In this document: piece after piece, positions 31,434 through 41,818 of the stretch
Numbering within the stretch: position 1 is the first letter of the stretch
Layout of the letters: each line of letters opens with the position of its first letter
NCBI GenBank assembly: GCA_021739625.1
Contig: JAIPBJ010000009.1
Span: 1 to 64,000, forward strand
Source: Flavobacteriales bacterium
Lineage (GTDB): Bacteria > Bacteroidota > Bacteroidia > UBA10329
Direction: 5' to 3'
Length of the DNA stretch: 64,000 bases
Position numbers and translations under genes: made by a program
The notes under the pieces: model-generated
Database searches by the model: none
What the model saw: the letters and a program-made list of their open reading frames with translations, nothing else
Told to the model about the DNA's origin: nothing

Positions 31434-34400
31434 TCATTCCATCTGCTTCTTGAAGTACTCGTCCACTTTCTCCCTATAGAACGGATTGAGATTGGCGGGC
31501 ACGGTCCGAAGCAGTTCGGTCTCGTTGTTTTTCCGCCTTTTGTACTCAAAATAAATCTCAGGGTTACCGTAGTCCTCGTCTTTTGCCTCGCGGCTCTCTC
31601 TGCGCTCCTCCTGTTCGCGTTCGCGCTCAGCTTTCTCGGCCTCCAACAGTTTCACAAGTATTTCCTGCTGGCGCATCATGGTCTCGCGGGTGATCTGTTT
31701 GTTCACGATGTCGGTCTCGGTCTGCTCCATCAGGCGGCTCAGGTCGTCCATGTCGCCACCGCTGCCCTTGCCACCCCCTTGTTTCTTGAGTTCGTTCTCG
31801 TACTCGCGCACCATCTGGCGTAGGGCCTCCTGCTGCGCGGCCATCTTGGCCATTTCCTTGCTCATGCCCATGCCGCCCTGCCCGGGCTTGTTGCCGCCCG
31901 GCTTCGGTCCTTTCTCCTGTCCGCCCTTTTCCATGCCCTTCTTCATCTGCTCCATCTGCTTGTTGAGCTGTTCCTGTAGCGAGCGCATTGTGGCTGCCGA
32001 TGGCTTATTGCCTTTGCCGGGCTTCTTGCACGAACCGCTGCCTGATGCCTGTGCCATGGCGTTCTGCATCTGTTCGATGGCCTCGCTCAGGAGCAGTGCG
32101 AGGTTGTTCACCGAGGTGAGCGCCTGCTGTTGCCGCGATGCCGCTTCGGGCGTCCTGCGGTCGGCCATGGAACCGATGGCCTTGCCCATGTTGCTGTTCA
32201 CGGAGCGTATCTCGCGGTTCACCACGGTCTCGATCTGCGGCACACGCTTGCTGAGGGCGTAGAGCGAGTCCTCGATCAGTTTGCTGTCGTCCTTCAATTT
32301 CAATTGCTCACGGGCAAGCTCAGTGTATTTGGGATCGTTGCGGTTGGTGCCCTTCAGCGTCAGCATCAATTTCTCCTGGTCGAAGCTGAGGGTGAGCAGG
32401 TTGTCAACGATCTGCCGCAGTGCATCAAGGTCTTCGCTCTGCGACTCCTGCTGCATCTGCGCCATCATTTCGCCCATTTTCTGAGCCATGTTCTCCATCT
32501 GCTTGGCGGCATTCTTCTGCGATTCAGAAGCTTTCTTCTTCTGGTCTTTCTGAAGCTGGTCCTCGGCCTCTTTCTGTTCTTCGCTCACGGACTCCTTCTC
32601 GTCCGCCATGTCCTCCATCTTGTTGGGCTTCTCCAACTCCTCGTTCTGCTTCTCCAGGTCGTCCATGTCCTTCTTCAGGCCATCGAATTCCTTGCTCAGT
32701 TCCTCCTGCTTCTCCGCCAGTTCGTCCTTGTCGCTGTCCTTGTTCAGTGATTCCTCCGAGAGCTTGTCCTGTTCGTTGGCCAATTCTTCCATACGCTCCT
32801 TGGTCTGTTCGAGTTTCTGCTCAAATTTCAATTGCTTGAAAAGTTCGAGGCTGCGGTCAAGTTCCTTCTCCAGATCCTCCGCGCTGAACTTCATGTCCTC
32901 CAGCAATTCCTGCGCCTTGTCCTTAGTAAGCTCGTCCATCAGCTCCTCCATCTTCTTAAAAAGCTCCTTCATCTCATCCGACATCACCTCATCGAACAGC
33001 TTCTCCAACTGCTTCTGCTTTTCCACCAGCGCGGGGTCGAACTCCATGAACTCGCTCATCTTGGAGTTCTTTTGCTGGTTCTCCTGCTTCATCTGCTCCA
33101 CCTGTTTTTTCAGATCCTTCTGCATCTCGATGAGTTCCTGCATCTTCGCCTTGTCCTCCCACGTGAGTTGCTGCTTGTCGAGCATGTCCTTCTGCATCTT
33201 GCCCAACTCCTTCTGCATCTTCTGGGCCTGCTTGACAGCCTCGCTCAGCTCGTCCTTCATCTTCTCGCCCTTGGCATCATTCTCCTCCGCCAGTTCGTTG
33301 AGGGTGGGCAGGCGGTAGGTGCGCTTGTCGGTGCGGGCCGATTTGCTGCCGTTCACACCATCGTTGTCCCACACCTCGAACCAGTACTCCAGCACATCGC
33401 CAGGCGCGAGTTCCATTCTTCCCAAGTCCCAGAAATGGTAGAAATCCTCGCTGGTCCTGCCTTTCGGAACGGCCAGTTCCTGCTCCTGCACGGCCTCCTC
33501 GCCCTTGCCGCTGCGGATGACCGAGTAGCGGAAACGCAGGGCCGAGAAACCGTAGTCGTCCTTTATCTGCCCGCTGAAATAGAGCCTTTTGGGGTTCAAC
33601 GAGTCGGGTGTCTCCTCTGCCGCGATGCTGGGATAGAGGTCGGGGATGATCCCGATGGTATAACGCAGCGAGTCGGCATGTTTCAGGTAATTGTTGCTGG
33701 TCAGAACGGTATAGGCCGTGCTCTGCCGAAACCGCTGCGAGAGACTGAAACCGTCCTTTCCCGTGCGCTCAGGCAGGTGCAGCGAGTCGTCCATCAGCAG
33801 GTGCAGCTGCTCGGTCTCAGAGGTGCGGAATCGCCAGGTGACCTTCGTTCCCGTGGGAATGAGCAGATCACCGTTGTTCTGACGCGTCTCCATCTTGCTG
33901 CCCGTGTAGGTGGGATAGTCCAGCTCCACCTCGAAGGCCAGTACACTTGGTTTGGGATAGACCTTCAACTCGTAGCCTTGCGAGCGGAATCCGCCTCCGT
34001 AGAGCTGGAATGTCTGGCTCTCTCGAGGCTGGCGGAACACGTAAGTGAACAGCGCGGCATTCTCTCGCACCATCATCTGCCGGGTCCCGTCCACTTCTAT
34101 GTACAGATCGCTGGGCACCTCATCGCCCTCCAGACGGATGCTGAGCGGAAAATCCTGCAGGGCCACAGTCTCCAGCCCATCGTTCATCACCACAAAGCGG
34201 AACGGGGCCATGTCCTCGAACGCAGTACCGTGGCGCACGATGCGGGTGGTGCTGTCGCGCACCATGCTGGGTGCAACTATGAGCAGCGTTAGCAGCACGA
34301 GTGCGGGCGGCAGCGCAAAACGAAGGAACCGCCTGTTCTCGCGCAGGTCGATGGCCGCCACGAAGGGCATGGGGCGCAGCTCGGCCGTGCGCTGGTCTAT

Positions 34401-34793
34401 GCTGGCCAGCAGCAGTTCCGACCCCGCACCCGCTGTCTGCGCCTGCCGTTGCAGTTGCAGCGTGTTCAACAACTTATCTTCTATGGTGGGGAAATGCTTT
34501 CCAATGATGGTGGCAGCCTCATCGTGGCTGATAACCGGCCCGATGCGCCTGAGTCGAACCGCTGGCAGCCCCACCCACAGCCCCAGCGCGGCCAGGGACA
34601 CTGACACGAAGGCGTAGAAAAGCACCGTCCGCGTGCCCGTGCCGAAATGCCCGAAATGCTCCATCACCGCCAGCCCCACGAACAGCCCCACGATGAGGCC
34701 CGTGCTGAGCAGCGCACCGCGTATCACCTGATTGAGGTAATACTTGCGGGTGAACGCATCCAGTTTTTCTATGAGCAGACCGTGCTGTGCCAT
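31434..34793 (-). CDS. DUF4175-like membrane/coiled-coil protein
   Basis: 1119 aa, two N-terminal TMs then long E/K/Q-rich coiled coil. Confidence 0.82.
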   Translation of the reverse strand: MAQHGLLIEKLDAFTRKYYLNQVIRGALLSTGLIVGLFVGLAVMEHFGHFGTGTRTVLFYAFVSVSLAALGLWVGLPAVRLRRIGPVISHDEAATIIGKHFPTIEDKLLNTLQLQRQAQTAGAGSELLLASIDQRTAELRPMPFVAAIDLRENRRFLRFALPPALVLLTLLIVAPSMVRDSTTRIVRHGTAFEDMAPFRFVVMNDGLETVALQDFPLSIRLEGDEVPSDLYIEVDGTRQMMVRENAALFTYVFRQPRESQTFQLYGGGFRSQGYELKVYPKPSVLAFEVELDYPTYTGSKMETRQNNGDLLIPTGTKVTWRFRTSETEQLHLLMDDSLHLPERTGKDGFSLSQRFRQSTAYTVLTSNNYLKHADSLRYTIGIIPDLYPSIAAEETPDSLNPKRLYFSGQIKDDYGFSALRFRYSVIRSGKGEEAVQEQELAVPKGRTSEDFYHFWDLGRMELAPGDVLEYWFEVWDNDGVNGSKSARTDKRTYRLPTLNELAEENDAKGEKMKDELSEAVKQAQKMQKELGKMQKDMLDKQQLTWEDKAKMQELIEMQKDLKKQVEQMKQENQQKNSKMSEFMEFDPALVEKQKQLEKLFDEVMSDEMKELFKKMEELMDELTKDKAQELLEDMKFSAEDLEKELDRSLELFKQLKFEQKLEQTKERMEELANEQDKLSEESLNKDSDKDELAEKQEELSKEFDGLKKDMDDLEKQNEELEKPNKMEDMADEKESVSEEQKEAEDQLQKDQKKKASESQKNAAKQMENMAQKMGEMMAQMQQESQSEDLDALRQIVDNLLTLSFDQEKLMLTLKGTNRNDPKYTELAREQLKLKDDSKLIEDSLYALSKRVPQIETVVNREIRSVNSNMGKAIGSMADRRTPEAASRQQQALTSVNNLALLLSEAIEQMQNAMAQASGSGSCKKPGKGNKPSAATMRSLQEQLNKQMEQMKKGMEKGGQEKGPKPGGNKPGQGGMGMSKEMAKMAAQQEALRQMVREYENELKKQGGGKGSGGDMDDLSRLMEQTETDIVNKQITRETMMRQQEILVKLLEAEKAEREREQEERRESREAKDEDYGNPEIYFEYKRRKNNETELLRTVPANLNPFYREKVDEYFKKQME

Positions 34794-34844
34794 TATTTGG
34801 ATGCTACGTCATCGCCCACGATGGTGTGATGTTTCGGGGGGATG

Positions 34845-34852
34845 CAAAGGTA
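34845..34852 (-). promoter_or_regulatory. Candidate -7 element TACCTTTG (DUF4175 gene)
   Basis: caaaggta on + strand. Confidence 0.45.
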
Positions 34853-34976
34853 GGCAGGGCTCCTGACTGCGTTGGCACAACATGGCTGTATGAATAAGCC
34901 ACGTCCCGGATGTTTATCTTTTCCAGTTCCCGCTGTAGGTGAGGGTATCTTCGCGCCCAAAATCCGGATACCGCTG

Positions 34977-37103
34977 ATGTTCAAACACTTTTTACCCTTT
35001 GCCCTTGTGGCACTTCCTTTCCTTTCATTCTCGCAGTATGAGGCCCCTAAGGGATACAGGCCTTCAGATGGCAATGATGTGTCTCCCGCCAAGTATCACT
35101 GGAAAAAGGAAACGAAATACAAGGACTACACGATGCAGTCCTACTACATCGAAATGCGCGATGGCATTCCCATTGCAGTGGACGTCTATCTGCCCAAGAC
35201 CAAGGTGAAGGATGAGAAGTTCCCCACCATTCTCCATCAGACCCGCTACTGGCGCAGCATTGAGCTGAAATGGCCCTACAAATGGTTCCGCAAGAACCCG
35301 ATAGGCCCGCTAGGCGATTTCATGAAACCTGTTATTCTGAACGGTTATGCCGTGGTGGTGATCGATTCGCGTGGGAGCGGTGCGTCCGGAGGGTTCCGAC
35401 ATCATCCGTGGAGCAAGGACGAGGTGGCCGACATGACCGAAATCGTGGATCACATCATCAAGCAGCAATGGAGCAATGGAATCGTGGGCGCAGCAGGGGC
35501 ATCCTATAGTGGCACCACCTCCGAGTTCCTGCTCACCGTGAAACATCCTGCGGTGAAGGCGGTGGTCAACATGTACTCGCTGTTCGATGTCTATACCGAC
35601 AACGCCTTCACGGGTGGGATGCACAACGCATGGTTCACCCGTGTGTGGGGCGAGGCCAACGAGGCGCTGGATGCCAACACGCTGCCTGCCCATGCCAGCA
35701 AGGCCAAGAAATTCATCAAAGGCGTGCTGCCCGTGAAGGCGGGATTCAAGAATGAGAAGGGACGGGAGATATTGGAACGCCACATCCGCGAGCGCGACAA
35801 CCGCAACGTGCATGAAGGCGCCCTCACCATGGATTTCCGTGACGATGTGCCGAAGAACGGTGCGGCCGAGAATGCCGATGAGTTCAGTCCGCACATGCGC
35901 TGGAAGGCGCAGGATGCGTCCGGAGCAGCCGTCTATAGCTGGAGCGGCTGGTATGACGGGGCCTATCAGAATGCTGCCGCCAAGCGCCATATCACACTTT
36001 CAAACCCACAGAACCGCCTCATTTTCGGCCCATGGGAGCATGGTGGTCGGTGGAACTGCGGCCACACCAACCCTGGCCCGTCAGGCTTCGACCACATCGG
36101 GGAGGTGCTGCGTTTCTTCGACCATCACCTCAAGGGCCACGACACTGGCATCGACAAGGAGAAGCCCGTCCACTATTTCACCATGGTGGAGGAGAAATGG
36201 AAGACCTCCGATGTGTGGCCACCCAAGGAGGCGAAGCCACTGTCGGTGTTCCTGGCCGAGAACAACAGCCTTACTTGGGGCAACGATTTCAGCGCGCACG
36301 AGCAGATGAAGGCCGACCTCAAGTTCTGGGGCGATTCAGTGAACGTGCTCAAGAGCCGGGGCGTTCTGAAGATACTGGACGGCATAAAGGGTGAAGGCCG
36401 TCTGAGCGATGCGGACGAGAAGCAATTGGCGCACTACCGCAAGGTGGAACAGCAGTTCAATGATGCGCTGGCGAAGCTGAACGCCATCGCCCCGAAGATC
36501 CGTGAGCTGCGCGACAACTCCGTTGGACAGGACATCCTTGCGGTGGACACCACTGTGAATACGGGTCAGGTGACGCGCTATGAGAGTGTTGCAGGAAGAC
36601 TGAAGACACCACTTGTCTATCCCGACCGCGCCAGCCGCGATTCGGCCCTCCTGGTCTATGACTCCGCTCCACTGGACGCTGACATGGAAGTGACCGGGCA
36701 TGTTGAGGTGCTACTGCATCTGTCCTCCTCCTCCAATGACGCACAGGTGTTCGTCTATCTGGAGGATGTGGCGCCTGATGGTTCGGTCGAATACGTCACT
36801 GAGGGACTTTTCCGTGGCATTCACAGGAAGATCGGAGAGAATGCCCCTTATGCCATGGCCGAGCCTTACCACACCTACCTGAAGGCCGATGCCCTGCCGT
36901 TGGTGCCGAGCGAGGCCGCTGAGCTGAACTTCGGAATGCTTCCCGTGTCGTATCTCTTCAAGAAGGGGCACCGCATCCGTATCGCCATTTCCGGGGCCGA
37001 TGCCGAGCACTACCGCAACATGACGAAAGACCAACCGACCTACACCATACACCGCACTTTTACCCATCCGAGCAAAGTGGTGCTACCGGTCATACGGAAG
37101 TAG
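34977..37103 (+). CDS. CocE/NonD family hydrolase (X-Pro dipeptidyl-peptidase-like)
   Basis: Signal peptide; GIPIAVDVYLPK, VVIDSRGSGASGG, GAAGASYSGTTSEF, C-terminal jelly-roll. Confidence 0.9.
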   Translation: MFKHFLPFALVALPFLSFSQYEAPKGYRPSDGNDVSPAKYHWKKETKYKDYTMQSYYIEMRDGIPIAVDVYLPKTKVKDEKFPTILHQTRYWRSIELKWPYKWFRKNPIGPLGDFMKPVILNGYAVVVIDSRGSGASGGFRHHPWSKDEVADMTEIVDHIIKQQWSNGIVGAAGASYSGTTSEFLLTVKHPAVKAVVNMYSLFDVYTDNAFTGGMHNAWFTRVWGEANEALDANTLPAHASKAKKFIKGVLPVKAGFKNEKGREILERHIRERDNRNVHEGALTMDFRDDVPKNGAAENADEFSPHMRWKAQDASGAAVYSWSGWYDGAYQNAAAKRHITLSNPQNRLIFGPWEHGGRWNCGHTNPGPSGFDHIGEVLRFFDHHLKGHDTGIDKEKPVHYFTMVEEKWKTSDVWPPKEAKPLSVFLAENNSLTWGNDFSAHEQMKADLKFWGDSVNVLKSRGVLKILDGIKGEGRLSDADEKQLAHYRKVEQQFNDALAKLNAIAPKIRELRDNSVGQDILAVDTTVNTGQVTRYESVAGRLKTPLVYPDRASRDSALLVYDSAPLDADMEVTGHVEVLLHLSSSSNDAQVFVYLEDVAPDGSVEYVTEGLFRGIHRKIGENAPYAMAEPYHTYLKADALPLVPSEAAELNFGMLPVSYLFKKGHRIRIAISGADAEHYRNMTKDQPTYTIHRTFTHPSKVVLPVIRK

Positions 37104-37295
37104 TAGGCGGCCACATGCCCCTGTTCGGGACTCAATTGTCTACCGCCCAAACAGGGAGCGGGGATTTTACTGCCGCTTGTACTGTCAGTGGCAGTATGCA
37201 ATGCACATCGATGCATCGCCTATACGGCCAGTTGAACTGACATAAATCATATTTTACTACGCGAATGCACTTAGAAACATCGGTTTACTCCCTTT

Positions 37296-37303
37296 TACCT
37301 TTG
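37296..37303 (+). promoter_or_regulatory. Candidate -7 element TACCTTTG
   Basis: 20 nt upstream of ATG 37323. Confidence 0.45.
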
Positions 37304-37322
37304 CTTTCTCAGAAGCAAAATC

Positions 37323-38327
37323 ATGAAACCGAACCTCAAAGCATCTCTCCTTGGACTAATCCTGACGGCCCACGCAGCGCAGGCCACCGTGCGCACCGTT
37401 AGCAACGATCCTCAGAGTCCGGGCCAGTTCACCTCCATTGCAGCAGCCATCACCGCTGCCAGCAATGGCGACACCATCTACATTCAAGGGACCAACATCA
37501 ACTATGGCGGTTTTTCAGTCAATAAGAGCTTGACTTTCATTGGTTCGGGTCACAATCCTCAGAATCAGAACTCCTCCCGCTCGCTGGTCAACACTATAAC
37601 CCTGTTGGCGGGAAGCAACAGCTCCAAATTCTATGCGCTGGTCATGCTCGGAAACATTTCATCCTCTGCGGCCATTTCAGATGTCACTGTGGCCAGAAAC
37701 CACATTTCTGGGAGCATCTATCTCTCCAGCACATGCCCGAACTGGCGGGTGGAGAGCAACATCTTTGCGGCAACCGGTCAGAACATGTATGGCGGCAACA
37801 CAGGAGGCACGAACAACTGGTATGTCGTGAAGAACGTGTTCAATGGCTCCATTGATTACTTTATAGGTTCCTACAATTATTTCTTCAATAACCTGTTCCT
37901 GCGCAATGCTCAGTCCTTTATCGGCATGTCCAATTGCTATGTGTACAACAACATTTTCTACCGCGCTGTGCCGAGCCTCAGTATCTCCGCATCGGTGTTT
38001 GAGCGGAACCTGTCCTATCAGTGTACCAACAACAGCTTTCCCAATGGCACCAACCTGATCGGTCAGGATCCACAGTTCGTGAGCTTTCCATTGGCCGGTG
38101 CAAGTTTCAGTCTGACACACAATTATCGGCTGCAAGGCACTTCGCCATGTATTGATTATGGCATAGATGCCGAAGACATCGGTCTCTACGGAGGGTCGAT
38201 GGGATACTATGAGCAGAACGGTATTCCGAGCATTCCGCAGTTGCGCGAGTTCAATATCACGTCTGCCACCACGGTTCCGGTCGGAGGCACGGTGAATATC
38301 AGTGTCAAGTCCACCATCCGTCCATAA
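37323..38327 (+). CDS. Secreted right-handed beta-helix-like protein
   Basis: Signal peptide; IAAAITAASNGDTIYIQGTNI...; repeated NN-rich coils. Confidence 0.65.
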   Translation: MKPNLKASLLGLILTAHAAQATVRTVSNDPQSPGQFTSIAAAITAASNGDTIYIQGTNINYGGFSVNKSLTFIGSGHNPQNQNSSRSLVNTITLLAGSNSSKFYALVMLGNISSSAAISDVTVARNHISGSIYLSSTCPNWRVESNIFAATGQNMYGGNTGGTNNWYVVKNVFNGSIDYFIGSYNYFFNNLFLRNAQSFIGMSNCYVYNNIFYRAVPSLSISASVFERNLSYQCTNNSFPNGTNLIGQDPQFVSFPLAGASFSLTHNYRLQGTSPCIDYGIDAEDIGLYGGSMGYYEQNGIPSIPQLREFNITSATTVPVGGTVNISVKSTIRP

Positions 38328-38344
38328 TCCTTGATAAAGAGGAA

Positions 38345-41068
38345 ATGAAACGGGAGATCCGGTCTCTGCTTTGCGTTGCCCTGACGATTTGTTGGAGCCA
38401 TGCTGCATTGGGCCAGGGCATAAGTGCAGCTGAATATTTTTTCAATGCCGATCCAGGAGTGGGCAGTGGCACTGCCATCCCGATCATTGCCACACCCGAT
38501 TCCATATCGTTCAATGCCACGGTTAGCACTACAGGGCTTGATAATGGATATCATCTTCTATATGTGCGCACCAGAGACGATCAGGGAAGATGGTCGCTGC
38601 ATGCACCACGGAGAATTGAAGTCCACGACCTGAATATGGCCGAGGCCGAGTACTTCTTCAACACCGATCCAGGGGTGGGCAGCGGCACCGCGATCACTGT
38701 TGCCACCACGCCCGATTCGGTGGCCTTAAACGCCACAGTGAATACCACAGGGCTTGCCAATGGATACCATCTGCTGTATGTGCGCACCAGAGACGATCAG
38801 GGAAGATGGTCGCTGCATGCGCCACGCAGAATAGAGGTCCGCGACCTGAACATGGCCGGGGCCGAGTATTTCTTCGACACCGATCCAGGGGTTGGCAACG
38901 GCACCGCAATCACTGTTTCTACCTCGCCCGATTCAGTGGCCTTCAATGCCACGATAAATACCACCGGACTTGCCAATGAATACCATCTTCTGTATCTGCG
39001 CACCAGGGACGACCGAGGAAAATGGTCACTGCATGCGCCACGCAGGATAGAGGTCCGCGACCTGAATATGGCCGGGGCCGAGTATTTCTTCGACACAGAT
39101 CCAGGGGTGGGCAACGGCACTGCGATCGCTGTTGCCAACACGACCGATTCGGTGGCCTTCAATGCTACCGTGAACACCGTAGGACTTTCCAGCGGATTTC
39201 ACATGCTCTATGTCCGTACAAGAGATGACCGTGGAAAATGGTCGCTCCAAGCTCCAAGAAGAATGAACATCTCCTCCTCGATCGTGGCCGCAGAGATATT
39301 CTTCGATACCGACCCAGGAATCGGAAACGGCAATGCACTCACCCCTGGCGTTGCCTCTGACTCGGTAAGTTGGACACTGACAGCCACCATACCTGCCCTC
39401 AGCCTTGGCGACCACAACATGTATGTCAGAACCAAGGACGACCACGGTGTATGGGGTCATTACTCGCTGCTTCAGCTCATCACGGTCATCACCGGTCCCA
39501 ACGTGTGGACAGGTAACTCAAGTCAGCTTTGGAACGTCACGCTCAACTGGAGCAACGCCACTGTTCCATCGGGAACCGACAACGCGCTTGTTCCGACCAC
39601 ACCGATCGGTGGAAACTTCCCAACGGTGAACATCCTGACAGCCTCTGTGAACGACATCGAGATAGAGACCGGTGCCACGCTCACTGTCACCTCTGGCAAC
39701 GCGCTTACCGTGGAAGGCGCACTGACCAATGATGGCACCGTGTACGTGAATAATGCCGGGAGTCTGGTGCAGACCACTGGAAGTGATCTTTTCGGGAGCG
39801 GCCAGTTCCAATTGCAGCGTGTGGGAAGCAGCGTCTATGACTATTGGAGCTCACCCATATCCTCCGCCACCCCGAACTTTCTCGGAACCACGGTCTACCA
39901 GTTCGACCCGTCCACCGGAACAGCCGATCATGGGGATGATGCCTTCGATCCGGGCTGGGTGGCCCCTGGCGCAACCATGACCCCCGGAAAGGGATTTGCC
40001 GCCTATGGAGCAGGCACAAAGACCTTCATCGGTATTGTCAACAACGGCCCGGTCGATATCGGGGTCACCGCCCACCCATTGCCCAACGTCAGCTACAACC
40101 TTATTGGCAACCCTTACCCTTGCGGAGTGGATGTGAACACATTCCTCACTGCCAACAGTGCGCTGTTGGCCACTGGGGCCATTTATCTCTGGGACGATCC
40201 GGGCACGAACACCTACGTGACGGGCGATTACGCCACCCGCAACGGAACAGGCGGAACTGCCGGAGGTGGAGGCCACACTCCGACTCACATCATTGGCACT
40301 GCCCAAGGGTTCAAAGTGCAGGTGAATGGCAATGGCAACATCAACTTCACCAATGCCATGCGAACCACGGGAAATAGTCCCATGCTTTTCCGCCAGTCAC
40401 AGAACCAGCGGCTCTGGCTATCGGCCCTCAGTGCAGGCAACAGGTTCAATCAGACCCTGATAGGTTTCATGGAAGATGGCACTGATGGAGTGGACTGGCT
40501 ATATGACGCACCCAAATTGAACCCTGTAGGACAGCTCAGCCTCTACAGTTCTCTGAATGATGAACCGTATGCCATCCAAGGCTTTGGCCCATTGGGCGCT
40601 GGACGGGTTGTTCCCCTCGGCCTGCATTCCTACTTCCAGACGATCGTCACCATAGCTTTGGACAGCACGGACAATCTCAATGGACAGGACATTGTTCTTG
40701 AAGACCGTCACCTCAATATATTCCATGACCTGCGTGCAAGTGACTACACATTCATGAGCGAACAGGCGCACTACAGCGACCGATTCTTTCTGCATGTTTC
40801 GTCCGAGTTGGTCACAGCAGTAGAAGAAGGCCCGACAGTGCAACGGATGCAAGGATGGACCTATCAGGGAATTCTGACCGTTGTTATGGATGGGGCCCTT
40901 GCGAAAACAGCAACAATCCAGATACTCGACCTTATGGGTCGTCAGATCTGCGAACGAGCCGTGACCGAACCTCGCACCCAATTGGATATGCGCGCGATGA
41001 GCCATGGCATCTATATCGTGAGGATGATCAATGGTGCGGACTCGTGTCAGTTGAAGGTGATGAATTAG
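38345..41068 (+). CDS. Secreted repeat protein with T9SS sorting domain
   Basis: 907 aa; five 'AEYFFDTDPGVGNGTAI...RTRDDxGxWSLHAPRRIEVRDLNM' repeats; C-terminal TATIQILDLMGRQI...GIYIVRM. Confidence 0.82.
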   Translation: MKREIRSLLCVALTICWSHAALGQGISAAEYFFNADPGVGSGTAIPIIATPDSISFNATVSTTGLDNGYHLLYVRTRDDQGRWSLHAPRRIEVHDLNMAEAEYFFNTDPGVGSGTAITVATTPDSVALNATVNTTGLANGYHLLYVRTRDDQGRWSLHAPRRIEVRDLNMAGAEYFFDTDPGVGNGTAITVSTSPDSVAFNATINTTGLANEYHLLYLRTRDDRGKWSLHAPRRIEVRDLNMAGAEYFFDTDPGVGNGTAIAVANTTDSVAFNATVNTVGLSSGFHMLYVRTRDDRGKWSLQAPRRMNISSSIVAAEIFFDTDPGIGNGNALTPGVASDSVSWTLTATIPALSLGDHNMYVRTKDDHGVWGHYSLLQLITVITGPNVWTGNSSQLWNVTLNWSNATVPSGTDNALVPTTPIGGNFPTVNILTASVNDIEIETGATLTVTSGNALTVEGALTNDGTVYVNNAGSLVQTTGSDLFGSGQFQLQRVGSSVYDYWSSPISSATPNFLGTTVYQFDPSTGTADHGDDAFDPGWVAPGATMTPGKGFAAYGAGTKTFIGIVNNGPVDIGVTAHPLPNVSYNLIGNPYPCGVDVNTFLTANSALLATGAIYLWDDPGTNTYVTGDYATRNGTGGTAGGGGHTPTHIIGTAQGFKVQVNGNGNINFTNAMRTTGNSPMLFRQSQNQRLWLSALSAGNRFNQTLIGFMEDGTDGVDWLYDAPKLNPVGQLSLYSSLNDEPYAIQGFGPLGAGRVVPLGLHSYFQTIVTIALDSTDNLNGQDIVLEDRHLNIFHDLRASDYTFMSEQAHYSDRFFLHVSSELVTAVEEGPTVQRMQGWTYQGILTVVMDGALAKTATIQILDLMGRQICERAVTEPRTQLDMRAMSHGIYIVRMINGADSCQLKVMN
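38429..39490 (+). repeat. Coding tandem repeat, 216-bp period, ~5 units
   Basis: AEYFF motif starts at 38429, 38645, 38861, 39077 (exact 216-bp steps) and 39290 (213). Confidence 0.9.
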
Positions 41069-41171
41069 CATTGGCTGGTGCTGATCCGGTCGCTGGAATT
41101 ATAGGTCTTTCATACTCCAGAGCGATGCGTACCACAAGGGCTCCCCACTCTGCCCCGCACCATTCCGCCCC

Positions 41172-41179
41172 TACCTTTG
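41172..41179 (+). promoter_or_regulatory. Candidate -7 element TACCTTTG
   Basis: Upstream of ATG 41192 (very short leader). Confidence 0.4.
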
Positions 41180-41191
41180 CAGCCCATCGTC

Positions 41192-41818
41192 ATGCTGCAG
41201 ACCTCTTCTCTCCACTACTCCTACCCACAAGGCCCGTCATTCGCATTTCCCGACCTGCATGTAGGGCTTCAAGAGGTGCTGCTCGTGCTCGGTAGGTCAG
41301 GTTCGGGCAAGACCACATTGCTGCATCTGCTCGCAGGGCTGATGTCGCCTGTGGGCGGATCGGTCACCGTGAACGGTACAGTCCTTTCGACCCTCTCGGG
41401 CAGTGGCATGGATGCTTTCCGAGGGCAGCACATCGGGCTGGTTTTCCAACAGCCGCTGTTCATCCGTTCGGTGAATGTGATGGAGAACCTTCAATTGGCC
41501 CGCACCCTCGCGGGGCTTCCGGCAGATGCCCATCGCGCCAATCAGCTTCTGTCAGAGCTCGGATTGGATGAAAAGGCAACGCAGATGCCGCAGTCGCTGA
41601 GCATCGGTGAGCGGCAGCGGGTCAGCATTGCCCGCGCCCTGATGACCTCACCCGGCCTGCTCCTGGCCGATGAACCGACCTCGGCCCTGGATGACGCCAA
41701 CTGCCTCCGCGTGGCACATCTGCTTCAAGAAGCCGCCAGCCGTCACGGTGCTGCCCTCGTCATCGTTACGCATGACAGAAGACTGAAAGACCGTTTCACC
41801 AACGCTGTGGAGCTATGA
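41192..41818 (+). CDS. ABC transporter ATP-binding protein (MacB/LolD type)
   Basis: GRSGSGKTTLL, LSIGERQRVSIARALM, LLADEPTSALD. Confidence 0.93.
   Translation: MLQTSSLHYSYPQGPSFAFPDLHVGLQEVLLVLGRSGSGKTTLLHLLAGLMSPVGGSVTVNGTVLSTLSGSGMDAFRGQHIGLVFQQPLFIRSVNVMENLQLARTLAGLPADAHRANQLLSELGLDEKATQMPQSLSIGERQRVSIARALMTSPGLLLADEPTSALDDANCLRVAHLLQEAASRHGAALVIVTHDRRLKDRFTNAVEL

Noticed and set aside
32832-34292. 486-aa plus-strand Leu/His-rich ORF
   Set aside because: Antisense shadow of the Glu/Lys/Gln-rich coiled coil of the DUF4175-like gene.
37323-41068. Possible frameshift splitting one gene into 37323-38327 and 38345-41068
   Set aside because: The second ORF has its own start and signal peptide (KREIRSLLCVALTICWSHAALGQ), so two genes are more likely.
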